Of a DNA stretch of 64,000 bases, positions 1 to 8,203 are shown in pieces. The notes below the pieces were generated by a model, which made no database searches, was not told the origin of the DNA, and worked only from the letters and a program-made list of their open reading frames with translations. The position numbers and the translations under genes were made by a program. This stretch comes from an uncultured Roseicyclus sp. (lineage in GTDB: Bacteria; Pseudomonadota; Alphaproteobacteria; Rhodobacterales; Rhodobacteraceae): the NCBI GenBank assembly GCA_937139335.1, contig CAKZPN010000036.1, positions 83,706 to 147,705 of the forward strand, in the 5' to 3' direction. Numbering within the stretch: position 1 is the stretch's first letter; each line of letters starts with the position of its first letter.

Positions 1-136
1 ACCCGTGCAACAGGTCGGAAAACCCGTCCCAGAACGCGGCTTGCTCCACCCCCGTTCCGGGCAGCGCGCGCGCCTCCAGAAACTCCGCCAGTTCCCCGGC
101 CACCTGCATCCGCCCGCGCGTCACGTAGTCACCCAT
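1..136 (-). CDS. glcB: Malate synthase G, N-terminal fragment (runs off window)
   Basis: Only the first 45 codons lie in the window; the gene continues past base 1. The protein begins MGDYVTRGRMQVAGELAEFL and continues with a LPGTGVEQAAFWDGF segment. This matches the start of malate synthase G, which condenses glyoxylate and acetyl-CoA to malate in the glyoxylate shunt. The ATG at 134-136 is preceded by a GGAGAG ribosome binding site. An inverted repeat CGGAAA-AAG-TTTCCG lies about 40 bases upstream and could be an operator. Identification rests on recognising the N-terminal sequence only, so truncation elsewhere cannot be judged. Confidence 0.85.
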   Translation of the reverse strand, partial: MGDYVTRGRMQVAGELAEFLEARALPGTGVEQAAFWDGFSDLLHG

Positions 137-213
137 TCCGGCTCTCCTCTGGCCCCGATCGCTTCCGTCTCGGGTTACGGAAAAAGTTTCCGATCGGCAA
201 CAGGCCGCAAATG

Positions 214-1110
214 TCAGCGCAGGTGCCGCGCACCGTCCTCTTCGGTGAGGCGCGGGTGCGCGGGGGAGGCCGGCATCTCGAATTCGGCAGGCCAGTTCGC
301 GGGCTTTCCGGCCTGCAGCGCCGCGGTCGGCCAGAGGCTCTCGACGCCGAGCCCGTGGGCAAAGATCACCGCATGCCCGGGCAGGAGAAGCTGGTGCCAG
401 GTGACACTCCCGCCGAATTCACGCTGCGCCTGCCCCGCAAGCTCGAAGGCGGAGGCGGGGACGAGCGCGGGACCGGCGGCAGTCTCGACCCGCACGCCCA
501 GCGTCCCCGCCAGCACGAGGTCGTCGGACAGGCCCAGAAGCCCCCGGCGCAGCCGCACCGGCGCGGCCAGGCCGCGGCCCGGCAGGGTCTGCACCCCGTG
601 CCACAGCACGCGCTGAAAGCCCGTCGCCTCGGTCCAGACCGTCTCGCCCACCGCGATATCCTCGACCGGGCGCTTGCCCGCCTCGGTCAGGATGCGGGTG
701 CCCGAGGCCACGCCGCCAAGGAACTCCGCCGTGCCGTCCCCGACCGGCAGCGACAGGTGATAGCTCTGGCCCGGTTTCAGCGGCAGCGCCGAGAGGATCA
801 CGGTGCATCCCGCCCCGCCATCGCCCGCGGCGATCAGGCGGACGGCGCCCAGCCGGATGCCCTTGGCGGTATCGACCAGCGTCCAGAGCGGTTCGGCGGC
901 ATCGCCCGCCGCGAAGACCTGCGCGCCGAAGCGGACGGGCGCCGTCAGCGACCCGTGCGCCACCCGGACCTCGACCGGCGCCGCGCCCCGCGACAGCGTC
1001 ACGGTCAGGCTCGCCGCCACCTGCGCCGCAGCGACAGGATCGGAGGGCAGCGTCTGCCCGAAATCCGTCGCGAGATACGCGAACTTCACCTCGTCTGTGT
1101 CTTCCGTCAT
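214..1110 (-). CDS. Hint-domain protein, degenerate
   Basis: A 298-residue cytoplasmic-looking protein with no signal peptide. Residues about 134-260 look like the Hint (hedgehog/intein) module common in Rhodobacteraceae: ASGTRILTEAG, then RPVEDIAVGE, then a PVRLRRG strand. In active Hint proteins the first motif starts with a Cys and a later strand carries a His (SPQHR). Here the Cys position reads GVAS and the later motif reads LSDDLVLAGTLG, so self-cleavage is probably lost. The start at MTEDTDEV is preferred to the upstream start because the extra 27 residues are low-complexity. Residues 1-130 match nothing I recognise. The gene is transcribed toward glcB but 77 bases separate them. Confidence 0.75.
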   Translation of the reverse strand: MTEDTDEVKFAYLATDFGQTLPSDPVAAAQVAASLTVTLSRGAAPVEVRVAHGSLTAPVRFGAQVFAAGDAAEPLWTLVDTAKGIRLGAVRLIAAGDGGAGCTVILSALPLKPGQSYHLSLPVGDGTAEFLGGVASGTRILTEAGKRPVEDIAVGETVWTEATGFQRVLWHGVQTLPGRGLAAPVRLRRGLLGLSDDLVLAGTLGVRVETAAGPALVPASAFELAGQAQREFGGSVTWHQLLLPGHAVIFAHGLGVESLWPTAALQAGKPANWPAEFEMPASPAHPRLTEEDGARHLR

Positions 1111-1150
1111 CCCTTGCCCGGACCGCCTCCGGCGATCGGGCCTCCCCCCT

Positions 1151-1321
1151 TCAAGCCTTTGGATGGATGACCCTGTCCCCCGAACGGCCATCCCGGCACC
1201 GGCGCGAGCAATACCGCACCTCGTTCCAGACCTTTTCCCACTTCTTGCGCCACGTAAAGGGGCGGCCGCAGGTGGCGCAGGTCTTGTGCGGCAGATCTCT
1301 GGCCTTGCGCATGCGTCCCAT
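1151..1321 (-). CDS. DUF2256 small zinc-finger-like protein
   Basis: A 56-residue basic protein beginning MGRMRKARDLPHKTC. It carries CATC followed about 25 residues later by CSRRC, a four-cysteine arrangement suggesting one zinc site, and the conserved core PFTWRKKW. This is the DUF2256 signature. Members are usually annotated as unknown and often sit beside cryptochrome/photolyase genes, as here: the photolyase ends at 1332, ten bases upstream. The two are probably cotranscribed. An internal ATG three codons later is an alternative start. Function is unknown; a nucleic-acid or flavoprotein accessory role is only a guess from the neighbour. Confidence 0.85.
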   Translation of the reverse strand: MGRMRKARDLPHKTCATCGRPFTWRKKWEKVWNEVRYCSRRCRDGRSGDRVIHPKA

Positions 1322-1331
1322 GCGCGCGGAG

Positions 1332-2909
1332 CTAGCGCGGAAAATCAGGTTGCACAGCCGGCGGGGTCTGCAGATCGAGGCTCATCTGGGCATCCTGCAC
1401 AGTCCCCTTGCGGCGACGCGGCGCGCGGTCGTTCACGAAATGCCGACCCGCGCCGCCGTCCTTGCGGCTGGCGTGCTTCTCGACGATCCGCGCCGCCTCG
1501 GCCTGAAACCCATCGCCCTGCCGGACCGCCCAGACCGCCTCGCGCGCGGCGCGGGCGGCCTGCGCCACGTCGACGACGGGGGCCGGGTAGCGTTTGCCCA
1601 GCAGTCTCGGCGCGCCCTCCCAGGCCCAGGGCGTCTGCAATTGAGCATCCGGCACCTCGCGCAGTTCCGGGCACCAGGTCCGGGTGAAGGCTCCGGTCGG
1701 GTCATGCTCCCGCCCCTGCTTCACCGGGTTGTAGATGCGCAGCGTGTTCATGCCGGTCGTGCCCGATTGCATCTGCATCTGCGGCCAGTGAATGCCCGGC
1801 TCGTAGTCGGTGAACAGCCGCGCCAAATGCGGCCCGGTGGCGCGCCAGTCGAGCCAGAGGTGGTAGGAGGCGACGGAGACCAGCATCGCGCGCATCCGGA
1901 AGTTGAGCCAGCCGGTGGCGATCAGCGAACGCATGCAGGCATCGACGAAGGGCAGGCCCGTCTCGCCCTTCTCCCACGCCTGCAACCGTGCCGCGTCGGG
2001 GTCGCGCGGGCGCAAATCCTCGTAGGCGGAATGCAGGCTGCGGTGTTCCAGCGCCGGCTCGTCCTCGAGCTTCTGCACGAAATGGTCGCGCCAGGCGAGC
2101 CGCGCCTCGAAGCTCCGCATCGCGCCTGTCCAGCCGTCCCGGCTGCCCCTCGCCTGCCGCCTGCGCGCCGCAGCGGCCTGCGCGGCTTCGCGAAACGACA
2201 GCGTGCCCCAAGCCAGATGCGGGCTGAGACGCGAGCAGGCCTGCGCGCCGTCATGCGGCGAGGACATGGCGCGGCGATAGCTCTGGCCACGGGTTTCGAG
2301 GAAGGAGGCGAGCAGCGCCTCGGCCTCCCCGCGCCCGCCCTTCTGACGGCCGGGACAGGGGTCGAAGGAGAGGCCGAGATCACGCGCTTCGGGGATCGCA
2401 CCGGGGTCGAGGGCGAAGCCCTGCAACGCGCCGGGCGTCGCAACTGTCGCGGTGCGAATGGCCGCCTCACGCCGCGCAGCCCAGCCATCGCGGCTGGACA
2501 GGCGCCGCACGACACCGAGTTGCGGTACTTGCTGCCACGCGATGCCGCTCCCCCGCGCCCAGGCGGCGACGGCACGGTCGCGCGCGTAGCTCCAACCGTT
2601 GCCGGTTTCCTCGCTACTGAGCATGTCGCGGATGCAGGTCTCGGCGCAGAGCGCGGCCAGAACCTCGACCGCGGACCCTTGCCGCACGATCAGCGGCGCG
2701 CCCAGCCGCGCCAGATCGGCGCGCAGCACGGCAATGCTTTCGGCCACGAAGCGCCATTGCCGCGCCGAGGCGTCGGGTTGCGCCCAGGCTTCGGGCTCCA
2801 CGATGTAGAGGGGCAAGATACGCCCGCCGCGCGCCTTGGCTTCGGCGAGAACGGGGTTGTCCTGCACCCTCAGGTCGCGCTTGAACCAAACGAGAACATC
2901 CGTGCCCAT
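1332..2909 (-). CDS. Cryptochrome/deoxyribodipyrimidine photolyase family protein
   Basis: 525 residues, the usual length for the family. It opens with DVLVWFKRDLRVQDNP, the start of the N-terminal alpha/beta photolyase domain (about 4-165). The C-terminal helical FAD-binding domain (about 220-490) contains FVDACMRSL, GWLNFRMRAML and LRIYNP. Members bind FAD and either repair UV pyrimidine dimers with blue light or act as light receptors. The region that in class I photolyases reads W-x-W-A-A-G-T-G reads GIHWPQMQMQSGTTG here, so it belongs to a divergent branch and repair activity cannot be assumed. It is followed by the DUF2256 gene. Confidence 0.88.
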   Translation of the reverse strand: MGTDVLVWFKRDLRVQDNPVLAEAKARGGRILPLYIVEPEAWAQPDASARQWRFVAESIAVLRADLARLGAPLIVRQGSAVEVLAALCAETCIRDMLSSEETGNGWSYARDRAVAAWARGSGIAWQQVPQLGVVRRLSSRDGWAARREAAIRTATVATPGALQGFALDPGAIPEARDLGLSFDPCPGRQKGGRGEAEALLASFLETRGQSYRRAMSSPHDGAQACSRLSPHLAWGTLSFREAAQAAAARRRQARGSRDGWTGAMRSFEARLAWRDHFVQKLEDEPALEHRSLHSAYEDLRPRDPDAARLQAWEKGETGLPFVDACMRSLIATGWLNFRMRAMLVSVASYHLWLDWRATGPHLARLFTDYEPGIHWPQMQMQSGTTGMNTLRIYNPVKQGREHDPTGAFTRTWCPELREVPDAQLQTPWAWEGAPRLLGKRYPAPVVDVAQAARAAREAVWAVRQGDGFQAEAARIVEKHASRKDGGAGRHFVNDRAPRRRKGTVQDAQMSLDLQTPPAVQPDFPR

Positions 2910-2964
2910 GCGCGGTCAGATAGCAGGCCTTTTGCCGGCGTCAAAGCGATAGCTTCATCGCCAG

Positions 2965-3144
2965 CTATTCTTCCTCGACGATCTCCGACACGCCGCCTTC
3001 GGGCGACTCGTCGGAGGCGAGCGCCTCGTAGATCGCGTAGCCGATCAGGGCGACCACGGCCCCCACGATCAGGGTGCGCAACACGATCAGCACCGGCTTG
3101 TGCTGGCGTTCCTGTTTCTCGACGTTGGTGCGGGGGGCGGACAT
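2965..3144 (-). CDS. Small single-pass membrane protein
   Basis: A 59-residue protein starting MSAPRTNVEKQERQHKP. One hydrophobic helix spans residues about 18-41 (VLIVLRTLIVGAVVALIGYAI). A short acidic tail rich in Glu and Asp follows, ending EEE. The basic N-terminus suggests it faces the cytoplasm, leaving the acidic tail in the periplasm. A GGAGACAGCC ribosome binding site precedes the ATG. It lies between the photolyase and the divergent pepN. No function is recognised. Confidence 0.7.
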   Translation of the reverse strand: MSAPRTNVEKQERQHKPVLIVLRTLIVGAVVALIGYAIYEALASDESPEGGVSEIVEEE

Positions 3145-3349
3145 GGCTGTCTCCTTCTGCTCTTGTGCGTCGTGCCGCCAGGCCGGATCACCCGCGGCTG
3201 TTCATTTCCAGCTAAGGCAAAGCCCCTGCCTATCAACCTTAACTCGGTCGCAGTGTCGCCGGTTCCGCGGCGCGGGCGGTGGCCCGCGGCTTGCGCCCGC
3301 TCCGCCGCAGCCCTAGCCTTTGCGCTATCCCAAGCCCTGAGGAACCAAG

Positions 3350-5950
3350 ATGAAAGACGCCGCCCCGCAGCCCATCCACCTCGCCGACTACTGCCCGCCC
3401 TCGCACCTGGTCGAGGATGTGCGGCTGACCTTTCGGCTGGCGCCGGGGCCGGTGCGCGTGCTGTCCACGATCCGCTTCCGCGCCAACCCCGATGGGCTGG
3501 AGAACGGGAACCTGCGGCTCGACGGCGAGGGGCTGCGCCTGATCTCGGCCGCGATCGACGGTCAGCCGCTGACCGCGCTCGATTACCTGCTGACGACCGA
3601 AGGTTTGACCGTGCCGGCCGAGCGCCTGCCGGGCAAGAGCTTCACCTGGGAGGCGGAGGTGGAGATCGAGCCCGAGGCGAACACCGCGCTCGAAGGCCTC
3701 TACATGTCGGGCGGCATGTATTGCACGCAATGCGAGGCCGAGGGGTTTCGCAAGATTACCTTCTACCCCGACCGGCCCGACGTGATGGCGCCCTTCACGG
3801 TCCGCATCGAAAGCGACCTGCTGGTGCTGCTCTCGAACGGCAACCCGCAGGGCAGCGGCGCCGGCTGGGCCGAATGGCACGATCCCTGGCCGAAGCCCGC
3901 CTATCTCTTCGCGCTGGTCGCGGGCGATCTGGTAGCGCACCGCGACCAGATCACCACGATGTCGGGCCGCGACGTCGATCTCAACATCTGGGTCCGCCCC
4001 GGCGACGAGGCCAAATGCGCCTATGCCATGGATGCGCTGAAGCGCGCGATGCGCTGGGACGAGGAGGTCTATGGCCGCGAATACGATCTCGACGTCTTCA
4101 ACATCGTCGCTGTCGACGACTTCAACATGGGCGCGATGGAGAACAAGGGGCTGAACATCTTCAACTCCAAATACGTCCTCGCCTCGCCCGAAACCGCGAC
4201 CGACCGCGACTACGACTTCATCGAGAGCATCGTCGCGCACGAGTATTTCCACAACTGGACCGGCAACCGGATCACCTGCCGCGACTGGTTCCAGCTTTGT
4301 CTCAAGGAAGGGCTGACGGTCTACCGCGACCAGAAGTTCAGCGCCGACACCCGCAGCGCGCCCGTGAAGCGGATCGAGGACGTGCTGCAACTGCGCGCGC
4401 GCCAGTTCCGCGAGGATGCCGGGCCGCTCGCCCACAACGTGCGCCCCGACAGCTATGTCGAGATCAACAATTTCTACACCGCCACCGTCTACGAGAAGGG
4501 GGCCGAGGTGATCGGCATGCTGCACCGCCTCGTCGGGGCGCAGGAATACCGCGCGGCGCTGGACGAGTATTTCGCCCGCCACGACGGGCAGGCCTGCACC
4601 ATCGAGGATTGGCTGGCGGTGTTCGAGGATGTGGCGGGCCGCGACCTGTCGCAGTTCAAGCGCTGGTACACGCAGGCCGGCACCCCACGCCTCTCGGCCA
4701 GTTGGGAAGTGTCGGGCAACCGCCTGCGCCTGACCCTGCGCCAGGACGTGCCCCCCACCCCCGACCAGCCGCTGAAGGAACCCGCCGTGATCCCCATAGC
4801 GATGGGGCTGCTGGCGCCCGACGGGGCGGAGCTTCTGCCCGAGACCATGGTGGTGCTGGATGGGCGCGAGGCGGTGCTGGACTTCGACCTCGCCGCGATG
4901 GCCGAGCAGGCGGGAACGGCGGTGCCCGAGCGGGTAATCCCCTCGCTCCTGCGCGGGTTCTCGGCCCCGGTCATCCTCGACGCCGCGCTCAGCCGCGAGG
5001 ACCGGCTGGTACTGCTGGCCCACGATCCCGACCCGTTCAACCGGTGGGAGGCCGGGCGGAGCCTGATGCGCGAGACGCTGATGGCGATGCTGACGGATGG
5101 TGCGGGTGCCGATCCGGCGCTGTTTTCCGCGCTCGACCTGCTTCTGCAGGACACCACGCTCGACCCCGCCTTTCGCGCGCTGGCCCTCGCGCTCCCGTCC
5201 GAGGATGACCTCGCGCAGGCCGCCCATGATGCCGGGTTGGTGCCCGACCCCACCGCGATCCACGCCACCCGCAAGACGCTGCAGACCGCGATGGCCGAGG
5301 CGCTGCGCCCGACGCTCGTGGCGCTCTACGACGCGATGGACCCCGGCCCGGACTACTGCCCCGACGCCGACCAGGCTGCGCAACGCAGCTTGCGCAACGC
5401 CGCGCTGATGCTCCTGACGCGGGTGGAGGGGCCGGAGCGCGCGAAGGCGCATTACGATGCCGCGACCAACATGACCGACGAGATCGCCGCCTTCGCCACC
5501 CTTCTCGAAGCCGGCGACACCTCCGTCGCCGCCCGCTTCCACGACCGCTGGAAGGGCGACCGGTTGGTGATGGACAAGTGGTTCATGGCGCAGGTCGCCC
5601 ACGCCGCGCCCGAGGATGCCGTGGCGACCGCCGAGCGTCTGACCGACCACCCGCTTTTCGACTGGAAGAACCCTAACCGCTTCCGCGCGGTCATCGGCGG
5701 GCTGACCTCTGGCAACCCGGCGGGGTTCCACGACCCCTCGGGCGCGGGCTACCGCTTTCTCGCCGACTGGCTGATCCGCCTCGACGCCCGCAACCCGCAG
5801 ACCGCGGCGCGGATGTCGACCGCCTTCGAGACCTGGGCGCGCTACGACGCCGACCGCAAGGAGCTGATGCGCGGCGAACTGGACCGGATCGCGGCGACAG
5901 AAGACCTCAGCCGCGACCTGTCGGAAATGGTGGACCGCATCCGCGGCTGA
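3350..5950 (+). CDS. pepN: Aminopeptidase N (M1 zinc metallopeptidase)
   Basis: 866 residues, matching the proteobacterial PepN family. The protein removes N-terminal amino acids from peptides in the cytoplasm. The exopeptidase motif GAMENKG starts at residue 261. The zinc motif HEYFH is at residues 297-301, with the third ligand in KEG at Glu320, the expected spacing. The C-terminal half is the all-helical PepN ARM-like domain. The start ATG follows GAGGAACCAAG. The gene converges with the acyltransferase-like membrane gene, their stops being only four bases apart. Confidence 0.96.
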   Translation: MKDAAPQPIHLADYCPPSHLVEDVRLTFRLAPGPVRVLSTIRFRANPDGLENGNLRLDGEGLRLISAAIDGQPLTALDYLLTTEGLTVPAERLPGKSFTWEAEVEIEPEANTALEGLYMSGGMYCTQCEAEGFRKITFYPDRPDVMAPFTVRIESDLLVLLSNGNPQGSGAGWAEWHDPWPKPAYLFALVAGDLVAHRDQITTMSGRDVDLNIWVRPGDEAKCAYAMDALKRAMRWDEEVYGREYDLDVFNIVAVDDFNMGAMENKGLNIFNSKYVLASPETATDRDYDFIESIVAHEYFHNWTGNRITCRDWFQLCLKEGLTVYRDQKFSADTRSAPVKRIEDVLQLRARQFREDAGPLAHNVRPDSYVEINNFYTATVYEKGAEVIGMLHRLVGAQEYRAALDEYFARHDGQACTIEDWLAVFEDVAGRDLSQFKRWYTQAGTPRLSASWEVSGNRLRLTLRQDVPPTPDQPLKEPAVIPIAMGLLAPDGAELLPETMVVLDGREAVLDFDLAAMAEQAGTAVPERVIPSLLRGFSAPVILDAALSREDRLVLLAHDPDPFNRWEAGRSLMRETLMAMLTDGAGADPALFSALDLLLQDTTLDPAFRALALALPSEDDLAQAAHDAGLVPDPTAIHATRKTLQTAMAEALRPTLVALYDAMDPGPDYCPDADQAAQRSLRNAALMLLTRVEGPERAKAHYDAATNMTDEIAAFATLLEAGDTSVAARFHDRWKGDRLVMDKWFMAQVAHAAPEDAVATAERLTDHPLFDWKNPNRFRAVIGGLTSGNPAGFHDPSGAGYRFLADWLIRLDARNPQTAARMSTAFETWARYDADRKELMRGELDRIAATEDLSRDLSEMVDRIRG

Positions 5951-5954
5951 CGCA

Positions 5955-6725
5955 TCAGGCGCGGAACTGCGCCGCGAGCCAGACCAGCGAGACCAGCACC
6001 GGCTGGTGCAACAGGTAGACGGCGAGGCTGTGCCGGCCCGGCCAGGCCGCGACCCGCAGACCCGCCGGCGCCTCCCATTGCGACAGGCGCGCCCAAAGTC
6101 CGGTGCGCGCGAAGATCTGCGCCGTGGCGATGCCCAGCAGGACCGGCCCGAACCACGGGAACACCGGAACGTAGTCGACCGAGGGCACGCGCAGAGCCTG
6201 CAGCCCGGTCCACCAGAACCACGGCGCATCCAAGGCCTCGAGACGCAGCACCTGCGGCAGACAGATCACCGCCACCCCCAGCACGATCAGCATCGGGGCC
6301 GGCAGGCGCAGGAACAGAAGGCCCAGCAGGCTCGCAACGGCAATCGAATGCAGGATGCCGAAGAAGATGAACGCCTCGGGCATCGCAAACCACGTCACGA
6401 CCGTGATCGCCAGCGCCGCCGCGACGATCATGCCCAGCCGCACCCAGTAGCCGCGCCAGCGGATGCCGTTTTGATGCGCGAGCCACAGGCTGACCCCCAC
6501 GAGAAACAGGAAGCTGCCCGCCGTCAGGTAGGCAAGCCAGCGCCAACCGGGTTCCATCGTCGTTCCCGGCGCGGCGAAGCCGAACAGCTCGAGGTCGAAG
6601 GCGAAATGGAACACCGCCATCGCCACCAGCGCCAGCGCCCGCGCGAGGTCGAGCGCGACGATGCGCCCGCGCACCACACCGGTCCGTGCCCCCGGCCCCT
6701 GCCTGATCGTCCTGTCCTGCCTCAT
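5955..6725 (-). CDS. DUF1624 / heparan-alpha-glucosaminide acetyltransferase-like membrane protein
   Basis: 256 residues with about seven or eight hydrophobic helices after a short basic N-terminus. The segment RGRIVALDLARALALVAMAVFHF, then HFAFDLELFGF, is the typical start of the DUF1624/YeiB-HGSNAT superfamily. The proteins are thought to transfer acyl groups across or at the inner membrane, but bacterial substrates are mostly unknown. The C-terminus has a conserved LLHQP motif in a helix. Its 3' end faces pepN. Confidence 0.85.
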   Translation of the reverse strand: MRQDRTIRQGPGARTGVVRGRIVALDLARALALVAMAVFHFAFDLELFGFAAPGTTMEPGWRWLAYLTAGSFLFLVGVSLWLAHQNGIRWRGYWVRLGMIVAAALAITVVTWFAMPEAFIFFGILHSIAVASLLGLLFLRLPAPMLIVLGVAVICLPQVLRLEALDAPWFWWTGLQALRVPSVDYVPVFPWFGPVLLGIATAQIFARTGLWARLSQWEAPAGLRVAAWPGRHSLAVYLLHQPVLVSLVWLAAQFRA

Positions 6726-6814
6726 GGCCGGACCCTAGCAATTCACCGCCGAAATGCCCATGTCAAACAGCGCCGTCGTTTAACTGTCATGGCCGCGCTG
6801 CTATTGTGAAAGAT

Positions 6815-7705
6815 ATGAGTCTCGCTGACCGCCTCGACCCGCTGATCACCGAACGCGCGCCCTGGATTGCCGAACCGGGCGCCAAGTCGGCCCTTGCCCG
6901 CAAGGCGCTGCACCGGCTTCTCAGCTATCCCCGGACGGTGCAGATGGCCGAGTATCTTTCGCCCATGGACGCCCGCACGCTGATGCAGAAGGCCGCGCGG
7001 ATGATCGCGCGCGATGTGCAGGTCAGCGGCCTGTCCAACATCCCCTCCAGCGGCCCCGCGCTGATCGTGGCAAATCACCCGACCGGCATTGCCGACGGGC
7101 TGGTGCTGACCCGGCTGCTGACGGCGCTCCGCCCCGACACGTTCTTCTACGCGAATGCCGATATCCTGCGCGTCCTTCCGCAGCTCGACAGCATCGTGGC
7201 GCCGGTCGAATGGCGGCCCGAAAAACGCAGCCATGCCAAGACCCGCGCCACCATGGCCTTCACCCGCACGGCCTTCGAGGAGGGTCGGCTGGGCGTCATC
7301 TTCCCCTCGGGGCGGCTGGCGAAACGGCGCTGGCTGACCCTGCACGAGCGGCCCTGGATGGCCTCGGCGGCGATGATCGCGCGCAAGTTCGACCTCGACA
7401 TAATCCCGGTCAATCTGTCGGCGCGCAATTCGCCGCTGTTCTACGCCTTCGACCTGATCCACCCGACGCTGCGCGACATCACCCTGTTCCACGAAACGCT
7501 GAACAAGGGGCGCGAACCGTACCGCGTCACCGTCGGCAAGCCGATCAGGGCGGCGGAGCTTTCGGCCTGTTCCGAGGAGGCGATCGAGCAGTTGCGCGAG
7601 GCGACGCTGTCGCTGGCGCCGCCCCCCCATCTCGGGCCGCGGCGCCTGGCGCGCTGGCGGCTGCCGCGCAAGCTCCGCGCGCTGCACGCCCGGCTCGTGC
7701 AATAG
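6815..7705 (+). CDS. PlsC-like lysophospholipid acyltransferase
   Basis: 296 residues. The acyltransferase catalytic motif NHPTGIAD has His88 and Asp94, followed by a glycerol-phosphate binding element FPSGRLAKRRW. Family members esterify a second acyl chain on lysophosphatidic acid or an ornithine lipid at the inner membrane. A GTG nine bases upstream is an alternative start; ATG is preferred because it is followed directly by a plausible N-terminus (MSLADRLDPL). The acceptor cannot be told from sequence; in Rhodobacteraceae an OlsA-like or PlsC-like role is equally possible. Confidence 0.82.
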   Translation: MSLADRLDPLITERAPWIAEPGAKSALARKALHRLLSYPRTVQMAEYLSPMDARTLMQKAARMIARDVQVSGLSNIPSSGPALIVANHPTGIADGLVLTRLLTALRPDTFFYANADILRVLPQLDSIVAPVEWRPEKRSHAKTRATMAFTRTAFEEGRLGVIFPSGRLAKRRWLTLHERPWMASAAMIARKFDLDIIPVNLSARNSPLFYAFDLIHPTLRDITLFHETLNKGREPYRVTVGKPIRAAELSACSEEAIEQLREATLSLAPPPHLGPRRLARWRLPRKLRALHARLVQ

Positions 7706-7786
7706 GCCGCAATCCCGCCATCCTCTTTCCCGCAACGGCCCTTGCCCCGCCCAAAATCGGGCACAATCGCCCGCCTTTCTTGCAGT

Positions 7787-8197
7787 ATGGAAAAGATCAA
7801 CGAATTCCTCTTTCGTCCCGGTAGCCTCGGCCTCAGCGTGCTGGCGTTCATCGGATTGACGTGTCTTGCCGCGGCCTTGTGGACCGTGGCCTCGGGCTAC
7901 GTGCTCCTGCTGCTGATCCCGGCACTCGCGGTCAGCTTCTACCAGATGGTCGTCACCCCGGTGTACGGGCTGAAGATGAACGCGCGGCGCTGGACCGTGA
8001 TGACCCATGACGGCGACAGCGTGGTCCCCTTCGAGGATATCGCGCATCTCCGGCTCGAAGAGCGCGGGGCGCAGTCAAACGCCACCCTCGTGCTGCGCGA
8101 CGGGCAAGAAGTGCCGATCCCCTACGACGGCAGGCCCGGTTCGCTCGACCTGATCCGCGCCGCCACCGACAACGGCGTTCCGGTCCGCAGCCGCTGA
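7787..8197 (+). CDS. Small membrane protein with PH-like cytosolic tail
   Basis: 136 residues. Two hydrophobic helices fill residues about 12-55 (LSVLAFIGLTCLAAALW and VLLLLIPALAVSFYQMVV). The remainder is a soluble beta-rich domain with RWTVMTHDG and VPFEDIAHLRLEE segments, which resembles bacterial membrane-anchored PH-like proteins. That resemblance is structural impression only. The start MEKINEF is preferred to an upstream GTG because the 15 extra residues are not conserved-looking. It lies 81 bases after the acyltransferase gene on the same strand. Confidence 0.65.
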   Translation: MEKINEFLFRPGSLGLSVLAFIGLTCLAAALWTVASGYVLLLLIPALAVSFYQMVVTPVYGLKMNARRWTVMTHDGDSVVPFEDIAHLRLEERGAQSNATLVLRDGQEVPIPYDGRPGSLDLIRAATDNGVPVRSR

Positions 8198-8203
8198 GCG
8201 CGA

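Noticed and set aside
3239..6229. 996-codon open frame on the minus strand opposite pepN
   Set aside because: It is antisense to a clear full-length aminopeptidase, has Arg/Gly/His-rich low-complexity composition and no recognisable domain; typical shadow of high-GC coding DNA.
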